From: CALBLZ01 sp041917855
GTDB taxonomy: Bacteria; Patescibacteriota; UBA1384; CAILIB01
Length of the DNA stretch: 8,278 nt
Assembly (NCBI GenBank): GCA_041917855.1
Contig: JAYRWT010000041.1
Coordinates: 1-8,278, forward strand
Reading direction: 5' to 3'
The position numbers were made by a program, and so were the translations under genes. The notes beneath the pieces are model-generated. The model did no database searches, was not told the origin of the DNA, and saw nothing but the letters and a program-made list of their open reading frames with translations. Positions 1-4,712 of the stretch are shown piece after piece. Position 1 is the stretch's first letter, and each line of letters begins with the position of its first letter.

Positions 1-1837
1 AAATTTTACCAAGCACTCGCTCTTTTACTTCTGCGTTACTAACGTTATTTAAGGTGGTACCTTTTTCTTCTGGTACAGGCTTAACCTTCGATGTAGGATC
101 AACTGGAAGACCTGCTGGCGCAGCCGGAACCTCGGTAGCTTGGACCCCCCTATCACAGGTACTGACACAGTAGGTAGCTGGAGGCATAGTGCCATATGCG
201 CCACCACTTAGCCGTTTTGGAAGTAGCTCGTGTGCCCCAACCACCCCACCACTAGCTGAATACGAGCCGTATAACATATCTGGCTTTACCTGTGAGCAAT
301 CAGCTGTTGCCTGAGAACCAGCCGCACACCCTGTGTAAAAAATTTCACCATACGCGCTAATATTTGGGTTTGGATTTGAAAACAGCCAGAATGAGTCCTG
401 AACATAGCACGTATATGCAGAGGCTACTCCAGTCACAAGCAAACTTGCGCCTAGTCCTGCGAGAGCCAAGCTCATCATTCTGACCATTTTGCGACGACGC
501 ATTGCCCAAATGGCCAAGATGATACATGCCAGCACTAGCACTAGTAACGAAACACCCAGGGTTAACCAGCGCGCCTGGTTGCGTATGGTGACCGCTACGC
601 TTGTTGCAGTAGTAGCTAGCTCAGTCTCAGATGAATCATAGAGTTTGATCTGCAAACTATTTATTTGTATCTCACCTGACCAGGTAGTAACTGGGATAGT
701 TACATCAAGCGCACCATTTACCTCGTTAACCGTCCCACTCATACTTCCAACTACTTTCCCATCACTCAGTAAACTTATTTTTCCTCGCACTACCCCTTGG
801 TTGCCGCCTGTACTGGTGACAAAGGCGGTAACAGGCACTTTTGGCGTTAATCCAGAATAGCTGACTGGACGTACATCGACACGGTCAATACGCACACCCG
901 CTACCATTCGATCGATTTGTGCGGTTGCTCGGACAGCGAGCTCATCTTGTTTTTCATCTAGAAAGCCAACCTGCATAAGGTAAAGCTCTCTTTTTTTACC
1001 TCCGGTAAGTGTTGTAGAAACAGGAACAGAAACGGTCGAACTGGCAGGGATTACAAGTGACGGCCCTTCTGTGCTTGAACCAACGGCTTTTCCTTGTCCA
1101 TCTACTACTGTAACAATTGGCCTAGCCGAAACTGGCGTGGTAGTAAGGTTTGTTACCACCATAGTGCCTGCTATAGCCGTATCTTTGTCTTTCACTTGCC
1201 ACGGCGAGTCAAAGCGACCACTAATCTCACCCAGCTTTAGGGTGCTTGCAGCAATGTTAATTTGTAGTTTCTCTGATTGCTTTGCAAGTGGCAGTGTGGC
1301 AACAGCCCCCGCTACTACGTCATACTCACCCTGTTCTGCGGTAACCGCTAGCTGTAGTGGCCTGTCACCATACATTGCTGGTATTGGCATGGTAAGATCA
1401 AAACTCTTACTAGAAAGAGGTGACAGGTCAAAGGATTCTGTGCCAAGTGCTGTGCTAGAATCACCCGAGCTAACAATTTTCGTTGCTAAACGCTGTGATG
1501 ACCTTCCGCCCTGAGCAGCTAAATCAAGACTAGCGCGCAGGCGCAGCCCTAGAATGTTCTGCTCGGTGTTTGAGCTAAGCTTTATTTTTGCAGTAACTGT
1601 CTGCTTATTTGCGGAAAGTACACTCTCAAGTAGCTCTACAGCTATCGCCTGCTTTGATGGCAGCGTGGCACCCTCCTGAGATTTTTCAATTTTTTTTACC
1701 TGAGGCTTGCTAACATCATAGGGAGTAGCACTCGGGAACGGTGTGGGCTGTGCTTTTGCAGCCCAAGTTGCTTCAGGGAATGGCGCCACACAGACTGCAG
1801 TGCTAAGTACAAGCGTGAGTATTCTAATTAGTTTCAT
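1..1837 (-). CDS. Secreted/membrane-anchored surface protein, partial (C-terminus beyond window)
   Basis: I translated this frame by hand: it is open from ATG 1837 to the left edge, 612 codons, with no stop. Residues 1-27 form a signal peptide (K2, R5, a hydrophobic run 6-20, likely cleavage after Ala26 or Ala27). Residues about 45-410 are rich in Thr, Ser and Val with alternating polar/hydrophobic strands, suggesting several Ig-like beta-sandwich domains (inference). Two hydrophobic helices follow, about 424-446 and 454-472, separated by an RRRK cluster (447-450) that should be cytoplasmic, so both large parts face outward. After the second helix are five cysteines (477, 504, 514, 557, 561) and a Pro/Glu/Lys-rich stretch. 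The gene starts 2 bp after the pilin stop with no Shine-Dalgarno, so it is probably translationally coupled and belongs to the pilin operon. I do not recognise the family. A pilus-associated or cell-contact role is inferred from context only. Confidence 0.85.
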   Translation of the reverse strand, partial: MKLIRILTLVLSTAVCVAPFPEATWAAKAQPTPFPSATPYDVSKPQVKKIEKSQEGATLPSKQAIAVELLESVLSANKQTVTAKIKLSSNTEQNILGLRLRASLDLAAQGGRSSQRLATKIVSSGDSSTALGTESFDLSPLSSKSFDLTMPIPAMYGDRPLQLAVTAEQGEYDVVAGAVATLPLAKQSEKLQINIAASTLKLGEISGRFDSPWQVKDKDTAIAGTMVVTNLTTTPVSARPIVTVVDGQGKAVGSSTEGPSLVIPASSTVSVPVSTTLTGGKKRELYLMQVGFLDEKQDELAVRATAQIDRMVAGVRIDRVDVRPVSYSGLTPKVPVTAFVTSTGGNQGVVRGKISLLSDGKVVGSMSGTVNEVNGALDVTIPVTTWSGEIQINSLQIKLYDSSETELATTATSVAVTIRNQARWLTLGVSLLVLVLACIILAIWAMRRRKMVRMMSLALAGLGASLLVTGVASAYTCYVQDSFWLFSNPNPNISAYGEIFYTGCAAGSQATADCSQVKPDMLYGSYSASGGVVGAHELLPKRLSGGAYGTMPPATYCVSTCDRGVQATEVPAAPAGLPVDPTSKVKPVPEEKGTTLNNVSNAEVKERVLGKI

Positions 1838-1839
1838 GG

Positions 1840-2490
1840 CTAAAGGGTTAAGTCCCAGCTGTAAGCAGTTAGTGCGCCCCCACAGGTGCGTTTAGCAGCA
1901 ACAGCGTCGTTACGCTCATCGTTAGCATTGTCGTAGACTCTTGGGCGCTCAAGTGTAGCGTACACAGCGAATTCCTGAGCATTTTTGGCGTTGGTAGCCG
2001 CCTTACCATCAGTTTGGCAGAGGGTGAGAATGTAATCAGGAATGTTGATAACGGTAGCAGCCTGGGTTTCTGATAGTGGGTCGAATCGCTGAGCATTGAG
2101 CACGCCGTACTCCTGCAAGGCTTCAGCGATTGAGGCTGCAGTATACGGAGCGACGCCTTTACGCGTAATTTTTCCGCCACTTCCACCGTTCAAACCAACG
2201 CAATCAGCACCACCCCCCTCCATATACCCTCCATCGTAGTTTGTAGCCATACACGCTGGCACCGTGCTCTTGCGCGTAATAAAATAGCTCTTATTTGGGC
2301 TTAAATCACGGTACTGTTGAATTGAGGTAGTATAGGCATCAACATTAGCCCTGCGATTTGCATCGCGAGCGGTGGCACGAGTTTCAATGGTATTAACTAC
2401 CAGCATAATGGCAAGTACTCCAACAGTGGTTACCACCACGAGTAACTCGAGCAGAGAGAAAGCAGCACGTGTTGAGTGCCATCGCAACAT
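1840..2490 (-). CDS. Type IV pilin-like protein (class III signal peptide)
   Basis: A 216-residue protein with a type IV prepilin N-terminus: a short basic leader ending in Ala10, then Phe11 as mature +1, Glu15 at +5, and a roughly 20-residue hydrophobic helix (FSLLELLVVV onward). Known family behaviour: a prepilin peptidase cuts before the Phe, Glu+5 guides assembly, and the helix packs in the filament core. The usual -1 residue is Gly; here it is Ala. The globular part has four cysteines, enough for two disulfides, and a Gly-rich loop. I chose ATG 2490 over the upstream in-frame GTG 2511 because the promoter at 2497-2525 would start transcription exactly on that ATG; the GTG lies inside the promoter spacer and has no Shine-Dalgarno. 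Whether it is a major pilin, a minor pilin or a pseudopilin cannot be told. It is first in an operon with the surface protein that follows. Confidence 0.88.
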   Translation of the reverse strand: MLRWHSTRAAFSLLELLVVVTTVGVLAIMLVVNTIETRATARDANRRANVDAYTTSIQQYRDLSPNKSYFITRKSTVPACMATNYDGGYMEGGGADCVGLNGGSGGKITRKGVAPYTAASIAEALQEYGVLNAQRFDPLSETQAATVINIPDYILTLCQTDGKAATNAKNAQEFAVYATLERPRVYDNANDERNDAVAAKRTCGGALTAYSWDLTL

Positions 2491-2496
2491 ACTACT

Positions 2497-2525
2497 AGTA
2501 TGAGATGCCACTGAGGCAGTGTCAA
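2497..2525 (-). promoter_or_regulatory. Promoter of pilin operon, apparently leaderless
   Basis: Minus strand: TTGACA (2525-2520, perfect -35), a 17-nt spacer, then CATACT (2502-2497, 4 of 6 matches to TATAAT). Six bases separate the -10 from ATG 2490, so the standard start point is the A of that ATG. No Shine-Dalgarno is present. This predicts a leaderless mRNA and decides the start codon. Confidence 0.65.
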
Positions 2526-2625
2526 ACCAGATTCTGCGGAACCTGACTGATACTTAGAAAGATTGAGTGGTCACACCTACTTACCTGATCAACCAGCAGC
2601 TACTCCCCCAGCCCGCAAAACCCGC

Positions 2626-2631
2626 TACAAT
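2626..2631 (+). promoter_or_regulatory. -10 box of xth, possible leaderless start
   Basis: TACAAT (5 of 6 matches to TATAAT) ends six bases before ATG 2638, the same spacing as at the divergent pilin promoter, so transcription would begin at the start codon. There is no good -35 at 16-18 bp (CTCCCC region) and no extended TGn. No Shine-Dalgarno precedes the ATG. Confidence 0.45.
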
Positions 2632-2637
2632 AAATCC

Positions 2638-3435
2638 ATGCGAATCTACTCTTGGAATGTGAATGGAATCCGTGCGGTACTCCGCAAGGATTTGTTTCAG
2701 CCTTTTATTGACGCCGAGCAGCCAGACATTCTCTGCCTGCAAGAAACAAAGGCACAGCCTGGTGAGGCAGTGATTGATCTGCCTGGCTACACAGAATTTT
2801 GGAACTCTGCTGACAAAAAGGGTTACTCCGGCACCGCAATTTTTACTAAGGAGAAACCTATATCTGTAAGCACCGACCTACCAGCAGACCTGTTGGAACG
2901 ATACGACATGACCAAGGATGACTACGGCAACCCTAATACCGAGGGTCGTGTTCTAGTGGCGGAGTACGAAAAATTCTTTCTAATGACGGTGTACACCCCA
3001 AATGCCAAGGACGACCTAAGCCGCGTTGAGCTACGACACAAGCACTGGGATCCGGCTTTTTTGGAGTATGCCAAGCGCCTAGAGCAGACGAAGCCTGTGG
3101 TCTTTTGCGGTGATCTAAATGTTGCCCACACCGAGCTAGACCTAGCCCGCCCCAAACCAAATATTGGTAAGCGTGGCTTTACCAACGAAGAACGCGAGGG
3201 CTTCCAGAATTTTATTGATTCAGGCTTTGTAGACACCTTCCGACTATTTCATGAGGGCAATGGTTTTTACACCTGGTGGAGCCACTTTGCCAACGCCCGT
3301 GAGAACAATACCGGTTGGCGCATTGATTACTTTTTAGTCTCAGAATCTTTGAAGGCAAATGTAGTTGCCGCCGATATCCATCCCAATGTCCTAGGATCAG
3401 ACCACTGTCCAGTGAGCGTTGAGCTGAGGTTTTAA
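2638..3435 (+). CDS. xth: Exodeoxyribonuclease III / AP endonuclease
   Basis: A 265-residue enzyme of the endonuclease/exonuclease/phosphatase fold, full length for the ExoA/XthA family. It cuts the backbone 5' of abasic sites and removes 3' blocking groups in base-excision repair, in the cytoplasm. Visible motifs: SWNVNGIRA at 5-13 (Asn7), LQETKA at 34-39 with metal-binding Glu36, YTPNA with Tyr119, GDLNVAH at 158-164 (Asp159, Asn161), the Trp-rich WWSHFANARENNTGWRIDY segment, and a C-terminal GSDHCP with the Asp255-His256 pair. All catalytic residues are present, so it should be active. The frame extends upstream to a TTG at 2563, but the family begins with MRIYSWNVNG, so ATG 2638 is the start. 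It is monocistronic, divergent from the pilin operon (147 bp apart), and ends at the 3445-3479 terminator. Confidence 0.96.
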   Translation: MRIYSWNVNGIRAVLRKDLFQPFIDAEQPDILCLQETKAQPGEAVIDLPGYTEFWNSADKKGYSGTAIFTKEKPISVSTDLPADLLERYDMTKDDYGNPNTEGRVLVAEYEKFFLMTVYTPNAKDDLSRVELRHKHWDPAFLEYAKRLEQTKPVVFCGDLNVAHTELDLARPKPNIGKRGFTNEEREGFQNFIDSGFVDTFRLFHEGNGFYTWWSHFANARENNTGWRIDYFLVSESLKANVVAADIHPNVLGSDHCPVSVELRF

Positions 3436-3444
3436 GTATCACAA

Positions 3445-3479
3445 AAAAGAAAAGCCCCTTTAAGTGGGGATTTTCTTTT
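3445..3479. terminator. Bidirectional intrinsic terminator
   Basis: Arms 3445-3458 and 3466-3479 pair at 13 of 14 positions (AAAAGAAAAGCCCC against GGGGATTTTCTTTT) around a 7-nt loop. The AT-rich outer part gives a T tract on either strand. It terminates xth starting 10 bp past its stop and would equally terminate a minus-strand RNA ending in the CCA at 3479-3481. Confidence 0.88.
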
Positions 3480-3512
3480 GGTGGACAATCGCGTTGCGGA
3501 CTCGAACCACAA
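3479..3512 (-). repeat. tRNA-like 3' end, diverged copy A
   Basis: Read on the minus strand this segment has a T-arm (stem 3512-3507 with 3499-3494, six pairs including one G-U; loop TTCGAGT) and ends ATTGTCCACCA. The last 11 bases (3489-3479) equal the 3' end of the tRNA-Val at 4562. Four extra bases (CGCG) separate the T-arm from the acceptor strand, and no ordinary tRNA 5' half lies upstream, so it is not a standard tRNA. It is either a relic of an insertion at tRNA-Val or the 3' end of an atypical RNA. Confidence 0.6.
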
Positions 3513-3598
3513 CCGGCGTTGATGGATGCTCTTAGAGGGGAGCTGTTCCCCGATGTTTGGAAGGAAACAGCAGAGCCGGCTGAATTCAATATTGTTAG
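3479..3598 (-). ncRNA. Candidate structured RNA with tRNA-like 3' end
   Basis: This 377-bp gap has no gene. On the minus strand one can draw: a 5-bp terminal pairing ACAAU (3595-3591) with AUUGU (3489-3485); a helix GCCGG (3579-3575) with CCGGC (3517-3513) that abuts the T-arm; a 9-bp hairpin GCUGUUUCC (3571-3563) with GGGAACAGC (3550-3542); and the T-arm 3512-3494 followed by CCA and a terminator. The single C-A mismatch in the hairpin and the one in the T-arm on the plus strand both become G-U pairs on the minus strand, which points to a minus-strand RNA. It lacks a clear promoter and a full 7-bp acceptor stem. It could be a reduced tmRNA-like molecule, a tRNA relic, or chance. Confidence 0.3.
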
Positions 3599-3682
3599 GC
3601 GGGCAAGGCGTCGGCACATAACGCGCCGTTCACGCAATGATCTTGGATTATGGTGTTAGGTTTATGCAGCGCCCTATAAACC

Positions 3683-3711
3683 TTGACAGATAGGCAAAAG
3701 TATGGTACTGT
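3683..3711 (+). promoter_or_regulatory. Promoter of the two-gene small-protein cassette
   Basis: TTGACA (3683-3688), a 17-nt spacer, then a weak -10 TACTGT (3706-3711) preceded by TGG, an extended -10. Start is expected near 3718, giving a leader of about 96 nt. The first 17 bases closely match the promoter at 7746 (TTGACAGATA, then G at position 12 and AAAA at 14-17). Confidence 0.6.
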
Positions 3712-3785
3712 GGCGGCGTCATGTATACCTAAGTCCGGGTGTTGTCGGTCGTAGCAACCTTCTCTCACATTGAGGAGTTTGTCCG

Positions 3786-3810
3786 ACCAGCAGCAGGCTG
3801 GTGAGGAGAT
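3786..3810 (+). promoter_or_regulatory. Leader hairpin abutting the Shine-Dalgarno site
   Basis: ACCAGC (3786-3791) pairs perfectly with GCTGGT (3797-3802) over a 5-nt loop. The hairpin ends exactly at the Shine-Dalgarno GAGGAG (3803-3808), which sits 5 nt before ATG 3814. A second TGAGGAG at 3771-3777 and a complementary CTCA at 3764-3767 give the leader alternative pairings, so translation may be controlled by folding. Regulation is inference; the hairpin and site are seen directly. Confidence 0.5.
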
Positions 3811-3813
3811 ACT

Positions 3814-4056
3814 ATGACAACGAACCCAGATGACTGGAAACCCACCTACTACACCAGCAGAAGCCTCGGCACTGGCCGCTTGCTCAGCGATGAAGACTAC
3901 ATGGCCTTCCTCGGCGGTGACACCGCTGATTGGTCATTCGGAAAGCGACTTCGGGTGAAGCTCATTCTTTGCCTCCCCAGCTGGCGGAAAGTCGTCAAGC
4001 GATGGCGTGAAGATGAGCGCACCGTTCATGCTTGGGTGTATGGAGAGAAGAAATGA
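3814..4056 (+). CDS. Small basic hypothetical protein, first of a tandem pair
   Basis: An 80-residue protein I do not recognise. It has no signal peptide or clear membrane helix; hydrophobic residues at about 48-55 are flanked by Arg/Lys, so it is probably a small cytoplasmic protein. It is rich in Trp (residues 8, 40, 57, 64, 74) and basic in the C-terminal half. The core reads S-x2-LG-x-GR-x2-SD from Ser15 to Asp26, then Phe32, Gly35 and WRKVV at 57-61. The same spaced pattern occurs in the next gene at a constant offset of two residues, so the two look like paralogues. The start has a good Shine-Dalgarno (GAGGAG, 5-nt spacer) and a promoter upstream. Its TGA overlaps the next ATG as ATGA. 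Coding is supported by this gene grammar and by the paralogue; function is unknown. Confidence 0.72.
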   Translation: MTTNPDDWKPTYYTSRSLGTGRLLSDEDYMAFLGGDTADWSFGKRLRVKLILCLPSWRKVVKRWREDERTVHAWVYGEKK

Positions 4057-4340
4057 AGCCCACAACTATCGAGCAGACCTACATGCTTAGCGAACAGCTA
4101 GGTAGAGGGAGAGAAGTCTCGGATTGGGAATTCGCTTGTTTCACTCAAGGACACCATGAACAACTGAGCAAGCAAAGGCTAAAAAAGTTAAGTGAACTTT
4201 TTGCTGGAGCCCCATGGCTGAAAGTTGTGTTGCATGAACTTGCCAGACTGAAATGGCAAAAGTCTGAACTGACTCAGGAACAACGTGGAGATTTTATTCT
4301 TGAAATGCTGTCTGAACAACATGAAGGCCGTCTCCAATAG
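4053..4340 (+). CDS. Small hypothetical protein, second of a tandem pair
   Basis: A 95-residue protein from ATG 4053, preceded by GGAGAG (4042-4047, 5-nt spacer). The frame is open upstream to TTG 4032, but ATG has the Shine-Dalgarno and the ATGA overlap with the preceding gene, typical of translational coupling. An ungapped alignment with the first gene product (offset two) gives about 14 identities over some 50 residues: Tyr10, Ser13, Leu16-Gly17, Gly19-Arg20, Ser23-Asp24, Phe30, Gly33, Trp55, Lys57-Val58-Val59. The C-terminal third (60-95), absent from the partner, is predicted helical and charged. Related but unequal subunits produced together suggest a heteromeric complex (inference). 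There is no membrane segment or known enzyme motif. The stop TAG lies in the loop of the terminator. Confidence 0.75.
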   Translation: MKPTTIEQTYMLSEQLGRGREVSDWEFACFTQGHHEQLSKQRLKKLSELFAGAPWLKVVLHELARLKWQKSELTQEQRGDFILEMLSEQHEGRLQ

Positions 4341-4359
4341 TGGAGGCGGTCTACTTTTT
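4326..4359 (+). terminator. Intrinsic terminator of the small-protein cassette
   Basis: Arms 4326-4336 and 4341-4351 form 11 pairs (two G-U) around the 4-nt loop ATAG, followed by TACTTTTT. The loop contains the stop codon of the second gene, so coding sequence and terminator overlap, a compact arrangement. Confidence 0.85.
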
Positions 4360-4375
4360 AAGCAAGCTCAAACAC

Positions 4376-4394
4376 AAAAATCACCTTTCGGTGA
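4376..4394 (-). terminator. Minus-strand terminator downstream of repeat B
   Basis: On the minus strand, TCACC-GAAA-GGTGA followed by TTTTT: a 5-bp stem with a GNRA tetraloop and a T tract. It lies about 33 bp past the tRNA 3'-end copy B, where a terminator would sit if this were once the downstream flank of a tRNA gene. Confidence 0.6.
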
Positions 4395-4426
4395 CTTTGC
4401 GCAATCGTTGCGTGAATGCAATTTTT

Positions 4427-4444
4427 TGGTGGACAATACTGGAC
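4427..4444 (-). repeat. tRNA-Val 3'-end direct repeat, copy B (att-like)
   Basis: TGGTGGACAATACTGGAC is identical, 18 of 18, to the 3' end of the tRNA-Val gene (4562-4579), in the same orientation, and differs at the bases on either side. A short exact copy of a tRNA 3' end without the rest of the tRNA is the usual mark left by site-specific integration at a tRNA gene. Confidence 0.75.
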
Positions 4445-4524
4445 ACGCGCCAAGGGCGCGACACTTTCTGTGTCAGACACAGAAGCGCGAACGAACCCAT
4501 GGTTTCTCGTCCAGGTGCTGGGTT
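4445..4524. repeat. Cluster of palindromes between repeat B and the tRNA terminator
   Basis: No gene is visible. The segment is nearly all inverted repeats: CGCGCC/GGCGCG (4446-4460, 3-nt loop), TTCTGTG/CACAGAA (4466-4484, 5-nt loop), AACCCA/TGGGTT (4494-4499 with 4519-4524), and CTGGAC/GTCCAG (4439-4444 with 4509-4514) enclosing the first two. Such density suggests a folded RNA, a protein-bound recombination site, or a small palindromic repeat element. Confidence 0.5.
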
Positions 4525-4565
4525 ACCAGTGAAAAAAGCAGTCTGAGACTGCCTTTTTCACTGGT
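4525..4565 (-). terminator. tRNA-Val terminator, near-perfect 41-bp palindrome
   Basis: Two 19-nt arms (4525-4543 and 4547-4565) pair at all but one position around TGA. On the minus strand the core is GCAGTC-TCA-GACTGC followed by TTTTTT directly after the tRNA. The outer arm uses the tRNA's own ACCA, so the unprocessed transcript could hide its 3' end in the stem. Confidence 0.85.
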
Positions 4566-4638
4566 GGACAATACTGGACTCGAACCAGTGACCTCTACAA
4601 TGTCAATGTAGCGCTCTAACCACCTGAGCTAATTGTCC
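4562..4638 (-). tRNA. tRNA-Val (anticodon GAC)
   Basis: A 77-nt cloverleaf on the minus strand with encoded CCA. The acceptor stem GGACAAT/ATTGTCC has 7 perfect pairs. The D-arm is GCTC/GAGC. The anticodon arm CTACA/TGTAG carries loop TTGACAT with anticodon GAC at 4604-4602, reading GUC/GUU valine codons. The variable loop is 5 nt, and the T-arm is ACTGG-TTCGAGT-CCAGT. All invariant positions look intact. Its 3' end recurs at 4427 and, shorter, at 3479. A terminator follows at once. Confidence 0.96.
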
Positions 4639-4644
4639 AAAACC

Positions 4645-4674
4645 ACTCAGGTAGGATAGCAAAAAACCCTGAGT
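4645..4674 (-). promoter_or_regulatory. Inverted repeat and possible tRNA promoter
   Basis: ACTCAGG (4645-4651) and CCTGAGT (4668-4674) are perfect 7-bp inverted repeats around a 16-nt AT-rich loop, between the SGNH hydrolase stop and the tRNA. On the minus strand a TATCCT (4658-4653) inside the loop could be a -10, placing a start near 4646, eight bases before the tRNA; the -35 is weak. It may also act as a weak terminator for the upstream operon. I cannot decide between these. Confidence 0.35.
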
Positions 4675-4712
4675 TTTGCCAGAAGCGCCATACCTTCCAA
4701 CCCCATAAAAAC

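Noticed and set aside
1071..1514. Plus-strand open frame of 147 codons opposite the surface protein
   Set aside because: Antisense to a continuous 612-codon minus-strand frame with a signal peptide and membrane helices; no Shine-Dalgarno, promoter or recognisable protein features.
2563..2637. N-terminal extension of xth from TTG 2563
   Set aside because: Exodeoxyribonuclease III proteins begin at MRIYSWNVNG; the extra 25 residues are Pro/Thr-rich, unlike the family, and overlap the -10 box.
3212..3637. Minus-strand frame of 141 codons across the end of xth and the intergenic region
   Set aside because: It overlaps the catalytic C-terminus of xth and passes through the strong two-way terminator; no coding signals.
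3594..3661. GTTAGGC (3594) and GTTAGGT (3655), matching the integron core site GTTRRRY
   Set aside because: No matching RYYYAAC partner with paired L boxes at the right distance, so no attC hairpin; no integron integrase in view.
3479..3790. Full-length tmRNA (ssrA) on the minus strand with 5' end GGACAAA near 3784
   Set aside because: Six bases would pair with the acceptor strand, but the conserved D-loop motif TTCGAC is absent and no -10 lies upstream; plus-strand promoter and leader explain that part better.
4285..4611. Plus-strand frame of 108 codons running through repeat B and the tRNA
   Set aside because: It crosses two terminators and reads the tRNA antisense, giving a typical spurious VDNTGLEPVTST-like translation.
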